In this document: one piece after another, positions 9,445 to 17,541 of the stretch
Layout: each line of letters begins with the position of its first letter
How positions within the stretch are numbered: the first letter of the stretch is position 1
Assembly: GCF_000473145.1 (NCBI RefSeq)
Contig: NZ_KI421503.1
Coordinates: 1-64,000 of the forward strand
Length of the DNA: 64,000 nucleotides
Source of the DNA: Leisingera daeponensis DSM 23529
GTDB taxonomy: Bacteria > Pseudomonadota > Alphaproteobacteria > Rhodobacterales > Rhodobacteraceae
Direction of reading: 5' to 3'
Program-made: the position numbers and the translations under genes
The notes under the pieces: model-generated
Databases searched by the model: none
Told to the model about the DNA's origin: nothing
Seen by the model: the letters and a program-made list of their open reading frames with translations, nothing else

Positions 9445-9739
9445 TGGCAATCTCCGGGGTTGAGGGTTGGCCCCAAGCCCCGCGCGCACTCTTTCACCCG
9501 GGAGGGGTCACCCCTCCCGCCCTGCCTTTCGCTCTTTCATGGCAGTGCTGAACTCCGTCCCGGCAGGGGAAAGTTATCCCCAAAATCTGGGGATTGGGCT
9601 GTGGGCGCTGTCGCGGAAGCCCTTGTCAGCTTGACGCATTGCCAGCTCGCCTAAGTCTTGGGCGGTTTGCGGCCTGCGCATCCGAAACGGGCATGTCGTC
9701 GACCGAACGGCGGCCGTACAACCCTCAGGAAGAGCTCTG
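9445..9739 (-). promoter_or_regulatory. leader of the helicase gene
   Basis: About 300 bases without a gene between the helicase start and the terminator at 9740. At 9562-9572 it has CGGCAGGGGAA, matching the last block of the DUF736 and DUF2493 leaders. Directly next to it is a 7-bp dyad ATCCCCA/TGGGGAT at 9576-9594, a possible operator. An inverted run CCGGGAGGGG/CCCCTCCCG lies at about 9498-9520. Confidence 0.4.
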
Positions 9740-9780
9740 AAAAAGAAAAGGGCGGCATCCGGGAGGAGGTGGATGCCGCC
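9740..9780 (-). terminator. intrinsic terminator of the 211-residue ORF
   Basis: A perfect 10-bp stem GGCGGCATCC (9751-9760) / GGATGCCGCC (9771-9780), followed on the minus strand by CTTTTCTTTTT (9750-9740). This is a strong Rho-independent terminator for the minus-strand transcript that ends with the gene at 9949-10584, separating it from the helicase-toprim unit. Confidence 0.85.
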
Positions 9781-9948
9781 GATTATTCCGGATCGGCTCA
9801 GGGAGGAGGAGAGAACCGATCTTGTTTGTAAGATAGTGGCTATGCTGCAATCGCACAATAGGCAGGCCATGATATTTCTGCATTGCAGCGATGCGAGACC
9901 GATTGGGATTGCCGCAAGAAAGGGAGCGTATGCCACCTGTGCCGGTTC

Positions 9949-10584
9949 CTAAGGGTGAGCCTGCGCTTGAGCGGCAGCGGACTGGGGTATTTGACCAAGC
10001 GACCGTACTGGCACAGCCTGTCGCGCCTCGGGCAAACAGCCCGTCTCATAGTCGCCAACGAATCCCCAGCAGGCGTCGATCTCCTCGCCATCCTGCTCAA
10101 TGACATAGCCATAGACCCGACCGCCAAGATAAGCATCGTAGGTGACGATTTCGCCGCGCAGGATGTCTTCGGCCCTTTCGCGCAGAGCCTTGGTGACGCG
10201 TTTTGCACCGAACTCCTTCCGAACCGCCTCGAGCGTCACATAGACATAACCGACCTGACCGGAATCCCATGGGAAGTGAAACCCGATGGTGTTCATCGCG
10301 AGGCCGGAATGGTCATAGAGAAACACGGGCAGGATGATCGCCTTGCGCTCTGCGCGCCCGCGTAGCTGGTCCATCGAGAGGTCGCTCTGGCCCGAGACAC
10401 TCGCGAGGTCACGCAAGAATGCCTTAGGGCTGTCGAACTGGTGGCTGTCGCCCAGCCGGTATCTCCGATGCCAACAGATCAGCGTTCCGAGGTTGGACCA
10501 CTCCCGTGGGCTCTCAGCATCCGGGTCGTGGTAGATTTTGATGGTGTGGCCCTGGTAGGCCTCCTTGTAAACGGGGTCATGCAT
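9949..10584 (-). CDS. conserved plasmid protein, unknown function
   Basis: A 211-residue soluble protein. I do not recognise a named domain. The first half reads HTIKIYHDPDAESPREWSN and LICWHRRYRLGD, followed by ILPVFLYDHSGLAMNT and DSGQVGYVYVTLEAVRKEF; the second half has DILRGEIVTYDAYLGGRVYGY. This alternation of hydrophobic strands with Asp/Tyr-rich loops is typical of antirestriction-neighbour proteins on alphaproteobacterial plasmids, but that is a positional remark, not an assignment. AAGGAA lies 8 bases before the ATG. It is the last gene of a minus-strand run starting at the ParB-like gene and is followed by a strong terminator. Confidence 0.75.
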   Translation of the reverse strand: MHDPVYKEAYQGHTIKIYHDPDAESPREWSNLGTLICWHRRYRLGDSHQFDSPKAFLRDLASVSGQSDLSMDQLRGRAERKAIILPVFLYDHSGLAMNTIGFHFPWDSGQVGYVYVTLEAVRKEFGAKRVTKALRERAEDILRGEIVTYDAYLGGRVYGYVIEQDGEEIDACWGFVGDYETGCLPEARQAVPVRSLGQIPQSAAAQAQAHP

Positions 10585-10608
10585 GTCGATTTCCTTTCTT
10601 GAAACGCA

Positions 10609-10647
10609 ATCGACCCGCCAGGCCGGCTAAGGCGTATGCGGGTCGAT
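10609..10647 (-). repeat. intergenic hairpin, 10-bp stem
   Basis: ATCGACCCGC (10609-10618) pairs perfectly with GCGGGTCGAT (10638-10647) around a 19-base loop. It lies between the stop of the DUF6915-like gene and the start of the 211-residue gene. It is one of five hairpins, one per gap, in this gene run. Confidence 0.6.
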
Positions 10648-10689
10648 CTGGACGTGGTCAGGTGGTTGGTAAGTTTACCGTCCGGCGGA

Positions 10690-11166
10690 TCAGGCGGCAG
10701 CGCGGTTCTGGCGATGCTGGACGTGCTCGACGGAGACTTTCAGGAGCCAATCCTCGAAACCGAGAATGGTCTGGTGACCCGCAACCGCCTCGACCCAGGC
10801 CGCACGCGGATCGCGGCCGATTTGCGTCGGGTCGTTGTCGATCCGGCCATTGGCCATCCACGGCTCCGGTTGGATGCGTCCGAGCCAGTCCGCCAGCGAC
10901 GGGATGCGCCCCTGGCAGTCTTCGCGCACATGCTGCTCACCAATCCAGCGGATCGGGACGACCCGGCCGGCGCTGTTAGTCAGGCTGTGGCCGAAAATTC
11001 GTTGAGCATCATAGACCCCCGCCGTATGATGACGATAGGCTCTGTGAACGAAGAGGGCCAGGTGCTCTTTGGATGAGTCGAACCAATCATGCACATGTTG
11101 GTAATCCTCTGGAACACCACCGAATTTTCGGGCGGAGCTTTCGGCGTGGTGGAGGGGATGTGCCAT
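10690..11166 (-). CDS. DUF6915-like protein
   Basis: A 158-residue protein starting MAHPLHHAESSARKFGG, with the block HDWFDSSKEHLALFVHRAYRHHTAGVYD written over residues 23-50 and a histidine-rich pattern (HH at 5-6, H23, H33, H38, HH 42-43). This matches the DUF6915 family as I remember it; function unknown, though the clustered His/Asp recall HD-type metal sites. The start is at 11166, one base after the stop of the upstream DUF6878-like gene, which argues for coupling; the frame is open to 11277 inside that gene. The lower-confidence part is the family name, not the gene. Confidence 0.75.
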   Translation of the reverse strand: MAHPLHHAESSARKFGGVPEDYQHVHDWFDSSKEHLALFVHRAYRHHTAGVYDAQRIFGHSLTNSAGRVVPIRWIGEQHVREDCQGRIPSLADWLGRIQPEPWMANGRIDNDPTQIGRDPRAAWVEAVAGHQTILGFEDWLLKVSVEHVQHRQNRAAA

Positions 11167-11167
11167 G

Positions 11168-11551
11168 TCAGAGCCCCTCATGTTCGGTGATATTGGTTTC
11201 GACATAGCGGTTCGAGTGGCTGACATCGATCTTGTCGGTCTCGAGCGCCCAGGTGAGTTCGCCATAGCCACCTTCATTGTTCTCGAAACCGGGGCTCAGC
11301 GCATAGGCAAAGTCCCAGCCGAAATCTTCGACCCGGCGGCGCATTACTTCCGTCAGGGTGATTGTGCCAGGGGTCACAACGACATCCTCGACATTGCCGG
11401 AATCGCCGTAGCCTTCGTATTGCACCTCGATGCAGATCACACCGAGGGCGCGCAGTTCGGAGAGAAGGGTCGCGCGGGTCTCGACCCGCTGTTCGGCAGC
11501 GCGTCTCTGGGATTCGAGCATCTGCGCGTAGAAATCGTTTACTTGTGTCAT
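11168..11551 (-). CDS. DUF6878-like protein
   Basis: A 127-residue protein. The signature is LRALGVICIEVQYEGYGDSGN (residues 34-54) followed by GFENNEGGYGELTWALE (about 97-113) and the end DVSHSNRYVET, which fits DUF6878 proteins of alphaproteobacterial plasmids. Function unknown. The start at 11551 follows a weak AGGACTGA site; the frame remains open to 11764 but that part lacks similarity. It sits one base upstream of the DUF6915-like gene. Confidence 0.75.
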   Translation of the reverse strand: MTQVNDFYAQMLESQRRAAEQRVETRATLLSELRALGVICIEVQYEGYGDSGNVEDVVVTPGTITLTEVMRRRVEDFGWDFAYALSPGFENNEGGYGELTWALETDKIDVSHSNRYVETNITEHEGL

Positions 11552-11583
11552 GTCTTCAGTCCTTTGGAATTGAGGGAAGGGGA

Positions 11584-11608
11584 GGGCGACCGCTACGCGA
11601 GGCCGCCC
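11584..11608 (-). repeat. intergenic hairpin
   Basis: GGGCGACC (11584-11591) and GGCCGCCC (11601-11608) form an 8-bp stem with one mismatch, in the gap between the 98-residue gene and the DUF6878-like gene. Member of the hairpin series of this run. Confidence 0.45.
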
Positions 11609-11630
11609 CGGAGGCTTTCTTTGGCGGGCT

Positions 11631-11927
11631 TCAGGCCGCCGCGACGCCGCGTTTCGCGGCCGTGCGGTCAACCAGGTTGAAATAGAGGTTCTCGGTCGCG
11701 CGCTTGAACCCCGGCGGTTTGCGCGGGGCGAGGCAACGCACAGAAGCGCTGCAACTCTCGCCATGCTCCAACGCGAACTGCGTCACCTTGTCGATGAGGT
11801 CATCCATACCCGCGGCCTGGATGCGCTTTTCGGGGTAGCTCCCCAGCATCTGGAACTGGGTGACGACAAATGCGCCATCGCGATGCGCGGGATAGAGGGT
11901 GATCTGGTAGTCGAGTGTCTTGGCCAT
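11631..11927 (-). CDS. small conserved plasmid protein
   Basis: A 98-residue protein beginning MAKTLDYQITLYPAHRDG, with GSYPEKRIQAAGMDDLIDKV in the middle and a basic tail PRKPPGFKRATENLYFNLV. No domain recognised. Start at 11927 follows an AGGAGA-type site (CAGGAGACCAGAG) about 8 bases upstream. It lies in the ParB-led run, bounded on each side by a hairpin. The ordinary codon use and the ribosome site support a real gene. Confidence 0.7.
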   Translation of the reverse strand: MAKTLDYQITLYPAHRDGAFVVTQFQMLGSYPEKRIQAAGMDDLIDKVTQFALEHGESCSASVRCLAPRKPPGFKRATENLYFNLVDRTAAKRGVAAA

Positions 11928-11990
11928 CTCTGGTCTCCTGCAGCGAGCGGAACGCGACAATCGCACCCCTTGGAACCCGCCAGCGCGAAA

Positions 11991-12017
11991 GGACCGCCCT
12001 TTGTGCAAGGGCGGTCC
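11991..12017 (-). terminator. hairpin after DUF3768 gene
   Basis: Perfect 11-bp stem GGACCGCCCTT (11991-12001) / AAGGGCGGTCC (12007-12017), loop of 5. On the minus strand it follows the DUF3768 stop by 30 bases and is followed by TTTCGCGCTGGCGGGTT. A near copy of this hairpin and tail is at 12490-12518. It may act as a weak terminator or RNA-stabilising element within the run. Confidence 0.6.
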
Positions 12018-12046
12018 GGGGTGTTTTCTTGGTGGGAACGGGGTCG

Positions 12047-12427
12047 TCAGTATTCTGACGGGAGAAGCAGGGTGAGGACCCGGCGCGTCTGTTCGGGGTC
12101 GGAAGGTTCAGGCGAGCCATATTGGTAGTCGACGTCATACAGATCGACCTTGAACCAGACCGTCGTGCCATCGAATTCGATGACCCCCATTTCGTGCCAG
12201 CCTTGGGGGTCGCTGTCGGCATTGAACCCGTTGAACGCGGCAACACGGCGGGTCAGTTCCAGTTGCGCATCGATCCCAAGTGCCGCGACGCCGCGTGTCA
12301 TAACGAACTGGCCCTTTGGGGCATCGGCGGCCGGGGTTGTGCCGAGGATGGAGCGGCGAAACGCGTCATTCTGCGCAGCGATCCGCGCGGCTTCCTGAAC
12401 GGGATCGAGGTCGAGGGTCGTGGTCAT
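12047..12427 (-). CDS. DUF3768 family protein
   Basis: A 126-residue protein of the DUF3768 family: RIAAQNDAFRRSILG near residue 16, FVMTRGVAALG near 42, AAFNGFNADSDPQGWHEMG near 62-80, and the C-terminal RRVLTLLLPSEY. The family is confined to alphaproteobacterial plasmids and elements; function unknown. Start at 12427 follows GGAGACATCCC; the open frame upstream to 12526 is not conserved. It lies between the ParB-like gene and the 98-residue gene, with hairpins on both sides. Confidence 0.85.
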   Translation of the reverse strand: MTTTLDLDPVQEAARIAAQNDAFRRSILGTTPAADAPKGQFVMTRGVAALGIDAQLELTRRVAAFNGFNADSDPQGWHEMGVIEFDGTTVWFKVDLYDVDYQYGSPEPSDPEQTRRVLTLLLPSEY

Positions 12428-12489
12428 GGGATGTCTCCGGGACGGGCCAGCCGATCCGATATCGGCTGCAGGCAACCCGCCAGCCGGAA

Positions 12490-12518
12490 AGGGCCGCCCT
12501 CGATGTGAGGACGGCCCT
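12490..12518 (-). repeat. intergenic hairpin, near copy of 11991-12017
   Basis: AGGGCCGCCCTC (12490-12501) / GAGGACGGCCCT (12507-12518), one mismatch, loop of 5. On the minus strand it is followed by TTTCCGGCTGGCGGGTT, very close to the tail of the hairpin at 11991-12017. It lies between the ParB-like gene and the DUF3768 gene. Confidence 0.6.
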
Positions 12519-12552
12519 AGGCTCATGTCGTGTTCAGTTGGAAGTCTAATCG

Positions 12553-14724
12553 TCAGGCGGCATCCTCACTGAGGAAGGCGGGCAAGGACGATGGTTCATC
12601 GCTCTCTGCCTCGGCCAGAGCGTCTGCGGCGGGCACGGCGCCTTCCTCGGCCTCGGGCGCATCGCCAATCATTTTGGCGGCAGCCTCCGTCGCATAGACA
12701 AACACCATCCCGTCGGGCAGCCAGCGCGTCGTCTTTGCTGCCGTCGCAGCGTCGAAACCTTCCGTTTCGCCGGCCGTTTCCGCAAAGGCCCGCTCCATGG
12801 CAGCGGCGAGATCGCCCTTGCGCTCGCGATTACGATCTTCGGCGTAGTCGTCGCCGATCAGCTTGCGCGCTGTGGCCACAGCATGCCCCTTGTTGACCCG
12901 ACCCCAGTAGTTTTGTGCGGTAGGGCGCCAGCAGGCCGCCACATCGACGTCAAGCCGCGCGCCGATCTCCTCGATGATCGGAGAGGGGCGATTGTCAGAG
13001 GAGAGCTGCGGTTTGACCGCCAGACCCGTTGCCCAGGCGAACAGCGCCTGCTTGTCCAAAATGGGCAGAGCCGACATCGCCCGGAAGTCTTCGGGCTTCT
13101 CCAGCGTCATCCAGTCGGTGGCGAGGTCCTGTTCCAGCGCCTCGAGCATCTTCTGGGCGACAGTGTCCGCGTGCAGCACCTCACGGTTTTGCGCCTGGAA
13201 GGGCGGGATCGAGATGTCGAGTGCCTCGTTGTTGTAGGACCGCCCCAAAGCCTGCTCGCAGAGCGCGTAGAGCATCGCGTCAAACGCCACTTCGAAATCC
13301 GCCGCCAGGTGTGACCGCAGGATGTGCTGGCGCGTGGCGCGCAGATCGTCGGCGAGGTTCGCCGAAATCCCGTCCGCCTTGCGCAATGTCGCAGCCGGGT
13401 CGGAGGTCGGCACCGGTGTGGAGGAGGTCGGCGGCGTCACCTGCGGACGGGCAGGGGAGGGGGCGCCATCCGCAACTACGGTGACCTCATCAGGTTCCGG
13501 CGCGGCAGGGATATCCTTGGGCCGCACCAAGCCTTTCTCGACGCGCAACGCCCCGTCGTGACCGATGGTCAGAACGACACCGGCGATGGCGCGGTCCTCG
13601 TCGGCAAAAGGCTGTCGCTCGCGCTGCAAGGCCTCGATCTCGCGGAGGCGCGGCTCGATGGCGTGGTATTCTTTAGTCTCGGCTTCCGTCCAGTCCTCCC
13701 CGTCATTCTGCGCCGCCAATTCTTCCTCACGCGCGATCAGACGTTCCTCCTGGGCGAGCAGGTCCGGATCAGGCTCGATGTCCGGCGGATAGACCCGCCC
13801 GAAACTGCGAAACGCGCCGTAATCCACCGAGAGATGCACCTCGACCCATTTCCACGCCGCCTCGAAGGGTTTGGCGGCGGTTTGCAGCTTCTCGATGGCA
13901 AGGCGCTCCAGGAGCTCGGGGTTTTCCATATGGGCGCTGGCCCGGTCGTCGAAGAGATCACGCAGCAGAACACCGCCCGCCGCCTCATAGGCTTCGATGC
14001 CGACAAAGCGCCCCAAAGCCGAGTGCGCCGAGTGCGCGGTCTCGGTCAGATGGCGTTTGATGCTTTGCGGATGGATGTGATAGCTGCCCTTCACCGCGTT
14101 CCAGACAGCCAGTTGGCGATCATGATCGTCGGTCAGCGTGAAGGCCATCACGCATTCGAGAGTCAGGTCGCCCGCGCGGAACTGCTCGATGATCTCGGGC
14201 GCGACACGGGCGAGTTTGAGGCGACGGCGCACCAGGTCGACGGAAACGCCGAACTTCAGCGCGATCTCTTCTTCGCTGCGGCCCTCGCCGATCATGTTGT
14301 CGAACGCCTCGAACTGGTCGGCGGGATGCATCGCCGCGCGCTGGAGGTTTTCCGTGGCGGAAGCGAGGATAGCTTCGCGCTCATCTTCAACAAGGCAGGG
14401 CACAGGATGATCTGCCGGGATAATGCCGTCTTCGGCGAGCTGCTTCAACGCCTTGAGGCGACGCCCCCCTGCATCGACCGCAAAACGCGTCTCAGACAGC
14501 GCATGAACCACAAGGTTCTGCTTGATGCCGGTCTGGCGGATGCTGGCGAGGAGCTCTGCATCATCGCTGGCGCTCGCGGCTACCTTGCGGACGTTGTGCG
14601 GGCTCGGCTCCAACTGGTTGAGCGGGATCATCCGGATGTCGGCAGCGCCTCCGGGCGCGGCTGTTCCGGTCGCGGAGGTCTTTTTCGCGGAGGAGGGTTT
14701 GGGTCGGGTCGTGGTCTTGGCCAT
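12553..14724 (-). CDS. ParB/RepB/Spo0J-like protein
   Basis: A 723-residue protein with an N-terminal ParB/Srx nuclease-like domain: IPLNQLEPSPHNVRKV (about residue 32), GGRRLKALKQL (about 86), ENLQRAAMHPADQFEAF (about 125) and an HTH with GRSEEEIALKFGVSVDLVRRRL (about 147-168). The long C-terminal half is plasmid-specific and has acidic and Pro-rich stretches. Proteins of this length are not partition ParBs beside ParA but accessory ParB-like DNA-binding proteins of conjugative elements; no parA is adjacent. Start at 14724 with AAGGATC upstream. It is the first gene of the minus-strand run that continues to 9949. Confidence 0.85.
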   Translation of the reverse strand: MAKTTTRPKPSSAKKTSATGTAAPGGAADIRMIPLNQLEPSPHNVRKVAASASDDAELLASIRQTGIKQNLVVHALSETRFAVDAGGRRLKALKQLAEDGIIPADHPVPCLVEDEREAILASATENLQRAAMHPADQFEAFDNMIGEGRSEEEIALKFGVSVDLVRRRLKLARVAPEIIEQFRAGDLTLECVMAFTLTDDHDRQLAVWNAVKGSYHIHPQSIKRHLTETAHSAHSALGRFVGIEAYEAAGGVLLRDLFDDRASAHMENPELLERLAIEKLQTAAKPFEAAWKWVEVHLSVDYGAFRSFGRVYPPDIEPDPDLLAQEERLIAREEELAAQNDGEDWTEAETKEYHAIEPRLREIEALQRERQPFADEDRAIAGVVLTIGHDGALRVEKGLVRPKDIPAAPEPDEVTVVADGAPSPARPQVTPPTSSTPVPTSDPAATLRKADGISANLADDLRATRQHILRSHLAADFEVAFDAMLYALCEQALGRSYNNEALDISIPPFQAQNREVLHADTVAQKMLEALEQDLATDWMTLEKPEDFRAMSALPILDKQALFAWATGLAVKPQLSSDNRPSPIIEEIGARLDVDVAACWRPTAQNYWGRVNKGHAVATARKLIGDDYAEDRNRERKGDLAAAMERAFAETAGETEGFDAATAAKTTRWLPDGMVFVYATEAAAKMIGDAPEAEEGAVPAADALAEAESDEPSSLPAFLSEDAA

Positions 14725-14775
14725 AGTCAGGATCCTTGTCACGCCGGACCCGGAAGAGACTCTCTCTATCCTTTC

Positions 14776-14794
14776 AAGCCCGGCACCCGGGCTT
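14776..14794 (-). repeat. leader hairpin of ParB-like gene
   Basis: AAGCCCGG (14776-14783) and CCGGGCTT (14787-14794) with a 3-base loop, in the leader about 52 bases before the ParB-like start. Possibly the same class of element as the hairpins at 10609, 11584, 11991 and 12490. Confidence 0.45.
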
Positions 14795-14833
14795 CCCTTT
14801 CTTGGGCTCTCTCAAGGAAGTATAGACCTTGGA

Positions 14834-15590
14834 CTAGGCGTTCAGTCCCGGCTTCTGGTGGATCGGATCGACGATGAAACTATACGGATCTTAAATCCGG
14901 ATTTTGCAGATGTATTCGTAGGGCGTGAGCCCGCTGCTTGTTCTGAGCCGACGAGCGAGGTTTTTAGGCTTCAAGAAGTCGGCAAGGTGGCGGCGAAGCT
15001 GATCGTGACATTCGTAGTGAAAGCGTTTAACGGTACGTCTTTGATTGTCCGCTTCATTCGATCGATCTGGCCGCTGATCCATGGATGGTCGGGTTTTGTC
15101 AGCCGGTGTCCAATCCCATGGGCTTCGCAATTCATGTCGAATCGCATTTGCGGAGAATAGTCGGTGTTCTGATTGCGTGGCTGTTTGGCCAACTGGATGC
15201 CGTTGTCGGTCGGAATCGTGTGGATGCAGTAAGGAACGGCCTCAGGAGGCAATCTGGGAACTCCCATGCTGTCCTAGTGTCGGCCCAATCAACCAACTGG
15301 GCAACTGCGAATTTTCTGGTCCAGTCGATCACAACGACGTAGCGCGGAGCGAGTCAGATGCGTGATCGATGGCTGAAGGGCATAAAGAAGATCATCAAGC
15401 AGCAGCGTGCACCTTCGAAAGCCTACTATCGTCGCCTCCTCGGCCTCGCTGAGATCGGTCGGGTGCGGTTACCACAGACCTGACTTCCGGTGCTCAACCG
15501 TCTCACGCTTGCGCCACTTCGTGACCGTTTTCCCTTTGGCCTAGAGTTCCCGGATAAGCGCCGCAGTCGAAGCTTTCGATCACTTTTTTG
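14834..15590 (-). pseudogene. decayed IS481-type transposase
   Basis: A broken DDE transposase read on the minus strand over several frames. The middle part has TDNGIQLAKQPRNQNT, the HRLTKPDHPW block and GQIDRMKRTIKD; after a frame change come RRHLADFL and GLTPYEYICKI, then an in-frame TAA at 14891-14893, and the usual family ending DPIHQ..PGLN before TAG at 14834. The N-terminal side (15280-15590) shows VVVIDWTRKFAVAQLV and traces further upstream. Terminal repeats were not found. It separates the plasmid backbone from the pca operon and may mark the entry point of the catabolic cargo. Confidence 0.75.
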
Positions 15591-15715
15591 CTGCTAGGAT
15601 GACGGGCATGGTCGTGGCGCTGCCCGGACGAGCTTGCCTCACAAGGTTTTCTTACATTCCAACGAATGAATGGCACCAGAAAACTATGGGATCGAACACC
15701 GGGAAGACATATCTA

Positions 15716-16759
15716 TTAATTGCCAATACTCTCAACCGAAGAACAAAGCTCTTGTGCGGTGTGCACCGCCCGTGTCGTGGTAACAGCCATCTGAGGCAAG
15801 ATCACCCACTCTAGCATCCAAGCCGATCCGGACCTTTCCTGCTCGTGAATCAACGCCTGGTGGAGGCCCGCGATCTGTGTGGCATTAAAGCGGGCCAGCG
15901 TCACGAGTAGCTCGGCCAAGACAGGGTTTGACTTGTGGGGCATTGCCGAGGACCCGCCGCCACCTTTGAGCGAGATTTCGTCAATCCCCTGTTGCGCCAT
16001 CAACGCTACATCCTGCCCGAATTTTCCGAGGGACCCGGTCACGAGGGATAAACGTCCAGCATAGTCTGCAATACCTGATCGGTCGGTATGCCAGACGGGT
16101 CCTTGCACAAGACCAAGCGCATCCGCCATGTAGCTGGCAATGCGATCTCCATCATCGCCGAAGCCGTTTCGTGTTCCGACCGCGCCGCCAAGCTGCAGTC
16201 GCTCGACGCGAGGCTTCAGAGCTTCCAGATTTGTAATGTGATCCTTGAAAGGTCGCCGCCAGCTTTCGATCCGGTCGGCAACAGTGATCGGCAAGGCCGC
16301 CTGCATGCGGGTCCGACCCATCAACGGGGCATCACCTTTCTCGTTGGCCAGTGTGGCAAGGCTGCAGTCCAGCGTTTGCAGTCTGTCGATCAGCACGCCC
16401 GAGACGTTTTTCAGGGTGAGCGACAGGGCCGTATCGAGTACATCTTGCGATGTGGCCCCAGTATGGATGGCGGCCTCGTTCCCACCAGCTTGCGCACGAA
16501 GTTGGCGCACGAAATCCGGGATTGGCAGCCCGTCGCGGAGGGTGGCATTTGCGAGGGATGTAATGTCAATCCTAGCTTCTATGATCGCTTCGGCGGCGTC
16601 CCGCCCTTTTTCCATAGAAACGCGACCGCAGGCTCCGAGTGCACGCGCAAGCGCCACCTCGAAAGCGCGAAAATGCGCAAGCTGCGCGTCTGCGGAAAAA
16701 AGGACTGCGATCTCCGTATCGCCGAAGAGCGTTCCAAGCCAGGGATGATCAAAAATCAC
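15716..16759 (-). CDS. 3-carboxy-cis,cis-muconate cycloisomerase
   Basis: PcaB, 347 residues, of the fumarase/aspartase superfamily. It lactonises beta-carboxy-cis,cis-muconate to gamma-carboxymuconolactone, step 2 of the protocatechuate branch of the beta-ketoadipate pathway. The superfamily signature is GGGGSSAMPHKSNP (about residues 252-265). The protein lacks the extra C-terminal 100 residues of long PcaBs, as usual in Rhodobacteraceae. I chose the GTG at 16759, which overlaps the pcaD stop as GTGA and follows GGAGA; this begins directly with the family N-terminus IFDHPWLGTLFGD. It is the last gene of the operon. Confidence 0.92.
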   Translation of the reverse strand: MIFDHPWLGTLFGDTEIAVLFSADAQLAHFRAFEVALARALGACGRVSMEKGRDAAEAIIEARIDITSLANATLRDGLPIPDFVRQLRAQAGGNEAAIHTGATSQDVLDTALSLTLKNVSGVLIDRLQTLDCSLATLANEKGDAPLMGRTRMQAALPITVADRIESWRRPFKDHITNLEALKPRVERLQLGGAVGTRNGFGDDGDRIASYMADALGLVQGPVWHTDRSGIADYAGRLSLVTGSLGKFGQDVALMAQQGIDEISLKGGGGSSAMPHKSNPVLAELLVTLARFNATQIAGLHQALIHEQERSGSAWMLEWVILPQMAVTTTRAVHTAQELCSSVESIGN

Positions 16760-17541
16760 GCCAAAGTCTCCAGCCGGTCGCAAAGGATATCGGCCAACAA
16801 ATCCGGGACTTCGATGCAAGGCAGGTGCCCGACGTCTTCAAGGCAGGCATACTCGGCGCCTTGGATAAGGTCAGACATAGCTTGCACGATTTCCGGAGAT
16901 GTCGCCTGGTCATCGGAACCCGCGACGCAGAGAGTGGGGCAGGTGAGGCGGCTTGTGGATTGGGTCAAGTCGGCATCCCGGATTGCGGCGCAGGTCGCGC
17001 GGTATCCATCCTTGGGGGTTCTGGTCAGCATCATGCCATACCCTGAGACGAGATCAGGTTGCTCGGCGCGGAAAGCCTTGGCGAACCAGCGTTCGAGGAT
17101 ACCGTCCGCCATCGCCTCCAGGCCGATTTCCTCTAACGCTGTGATACGCTCGGCCCAGCTGTCTGTGGTTCCAATTCGGTGGCTCGTGTTGCAAAGCACA
17201 AGGCCGGCAACAAGATTGGGGCGCGCAGCCGCGAGGGCCTGCGCGATCATACCGCCGACTGAGACACCGCAGATCATGGCATCGCGGAGGCCCAACGCAT
17301 CCATAAGCTCTGCCAGATCGGACGCGAAGTCTTGGATTGTGAGGGCACCTGTTTCCGATAAACCGTGCCCGGACTTGTCGTAGGTCAGCACCGGAACGTC
17401 AAGAGGCAGGCCCTCGATCACTTGGTCCCAAATACGCAAATCGGTCCCAAGGGAATTGGCAAAGACGACTGCCCGCCCGTCTTTGCCAGGTCGATACCGG
17501 TAATGGTGCAAGCGTCCGTTGACGCGCAGGAACTCGGGCAT
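16756..17541 (-). CDS. 3-oxoadipate enol-lactonase
   Basis: PcaD, 261 residues, an alpha/beta hydrolase that opens beta-ketoadipate enol-lactone to beta-ketoadipate. The triad is visible: nucleophile elbow GVSVGGM (Ser about 93), acid in GSDDQATSP and His in DVGHLPCIE near the C-terminus; YDKSGHGLS precedes the elbow. The start overlaps the pcaJ stop by one base (TGATG) and its stop overlaps the pcaB GTG, so it is tightly coupled in the operon. Confidence 0.93.
   Translation of the reverse strand: MPEFLRVNGRLHHYRYRPGKDGRAVVFANSLGTDLRIWDQVIEGLPLDVPVLTYDKSGHGLSETGALTIQDFASDLAELMDALGLRDAMICGVSVGGMIAQALAAARPNLVAGLVLCNTSHRIGTTDSWAERITALEEIGLEAMADGILERWFAKAFRAEQPDLVSGYGMMLTRTPKDGYRATCAAIRDADLTQSTSRLTCPTLCVAGSDDQATSPEIVQAMSDLIQGAEYACLEDVGHLPCIEVPDLLADILCDRLETLA

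Noticed and set aside
9574..9936. 120-codon minus-strand open frame downstream of the 211-residue gene
   Set aside because: It contains the strong terminator hairpin at 9740-9780 and lacks a ribosome site and relatives.
13324..14877. 517-codon plus-strand open frame opposite the ParB-like gene
   Set aside because: It is the antisense shadow of a GC-rich gene with clear ParB motifs and has no family-like blocks or ribosome site.
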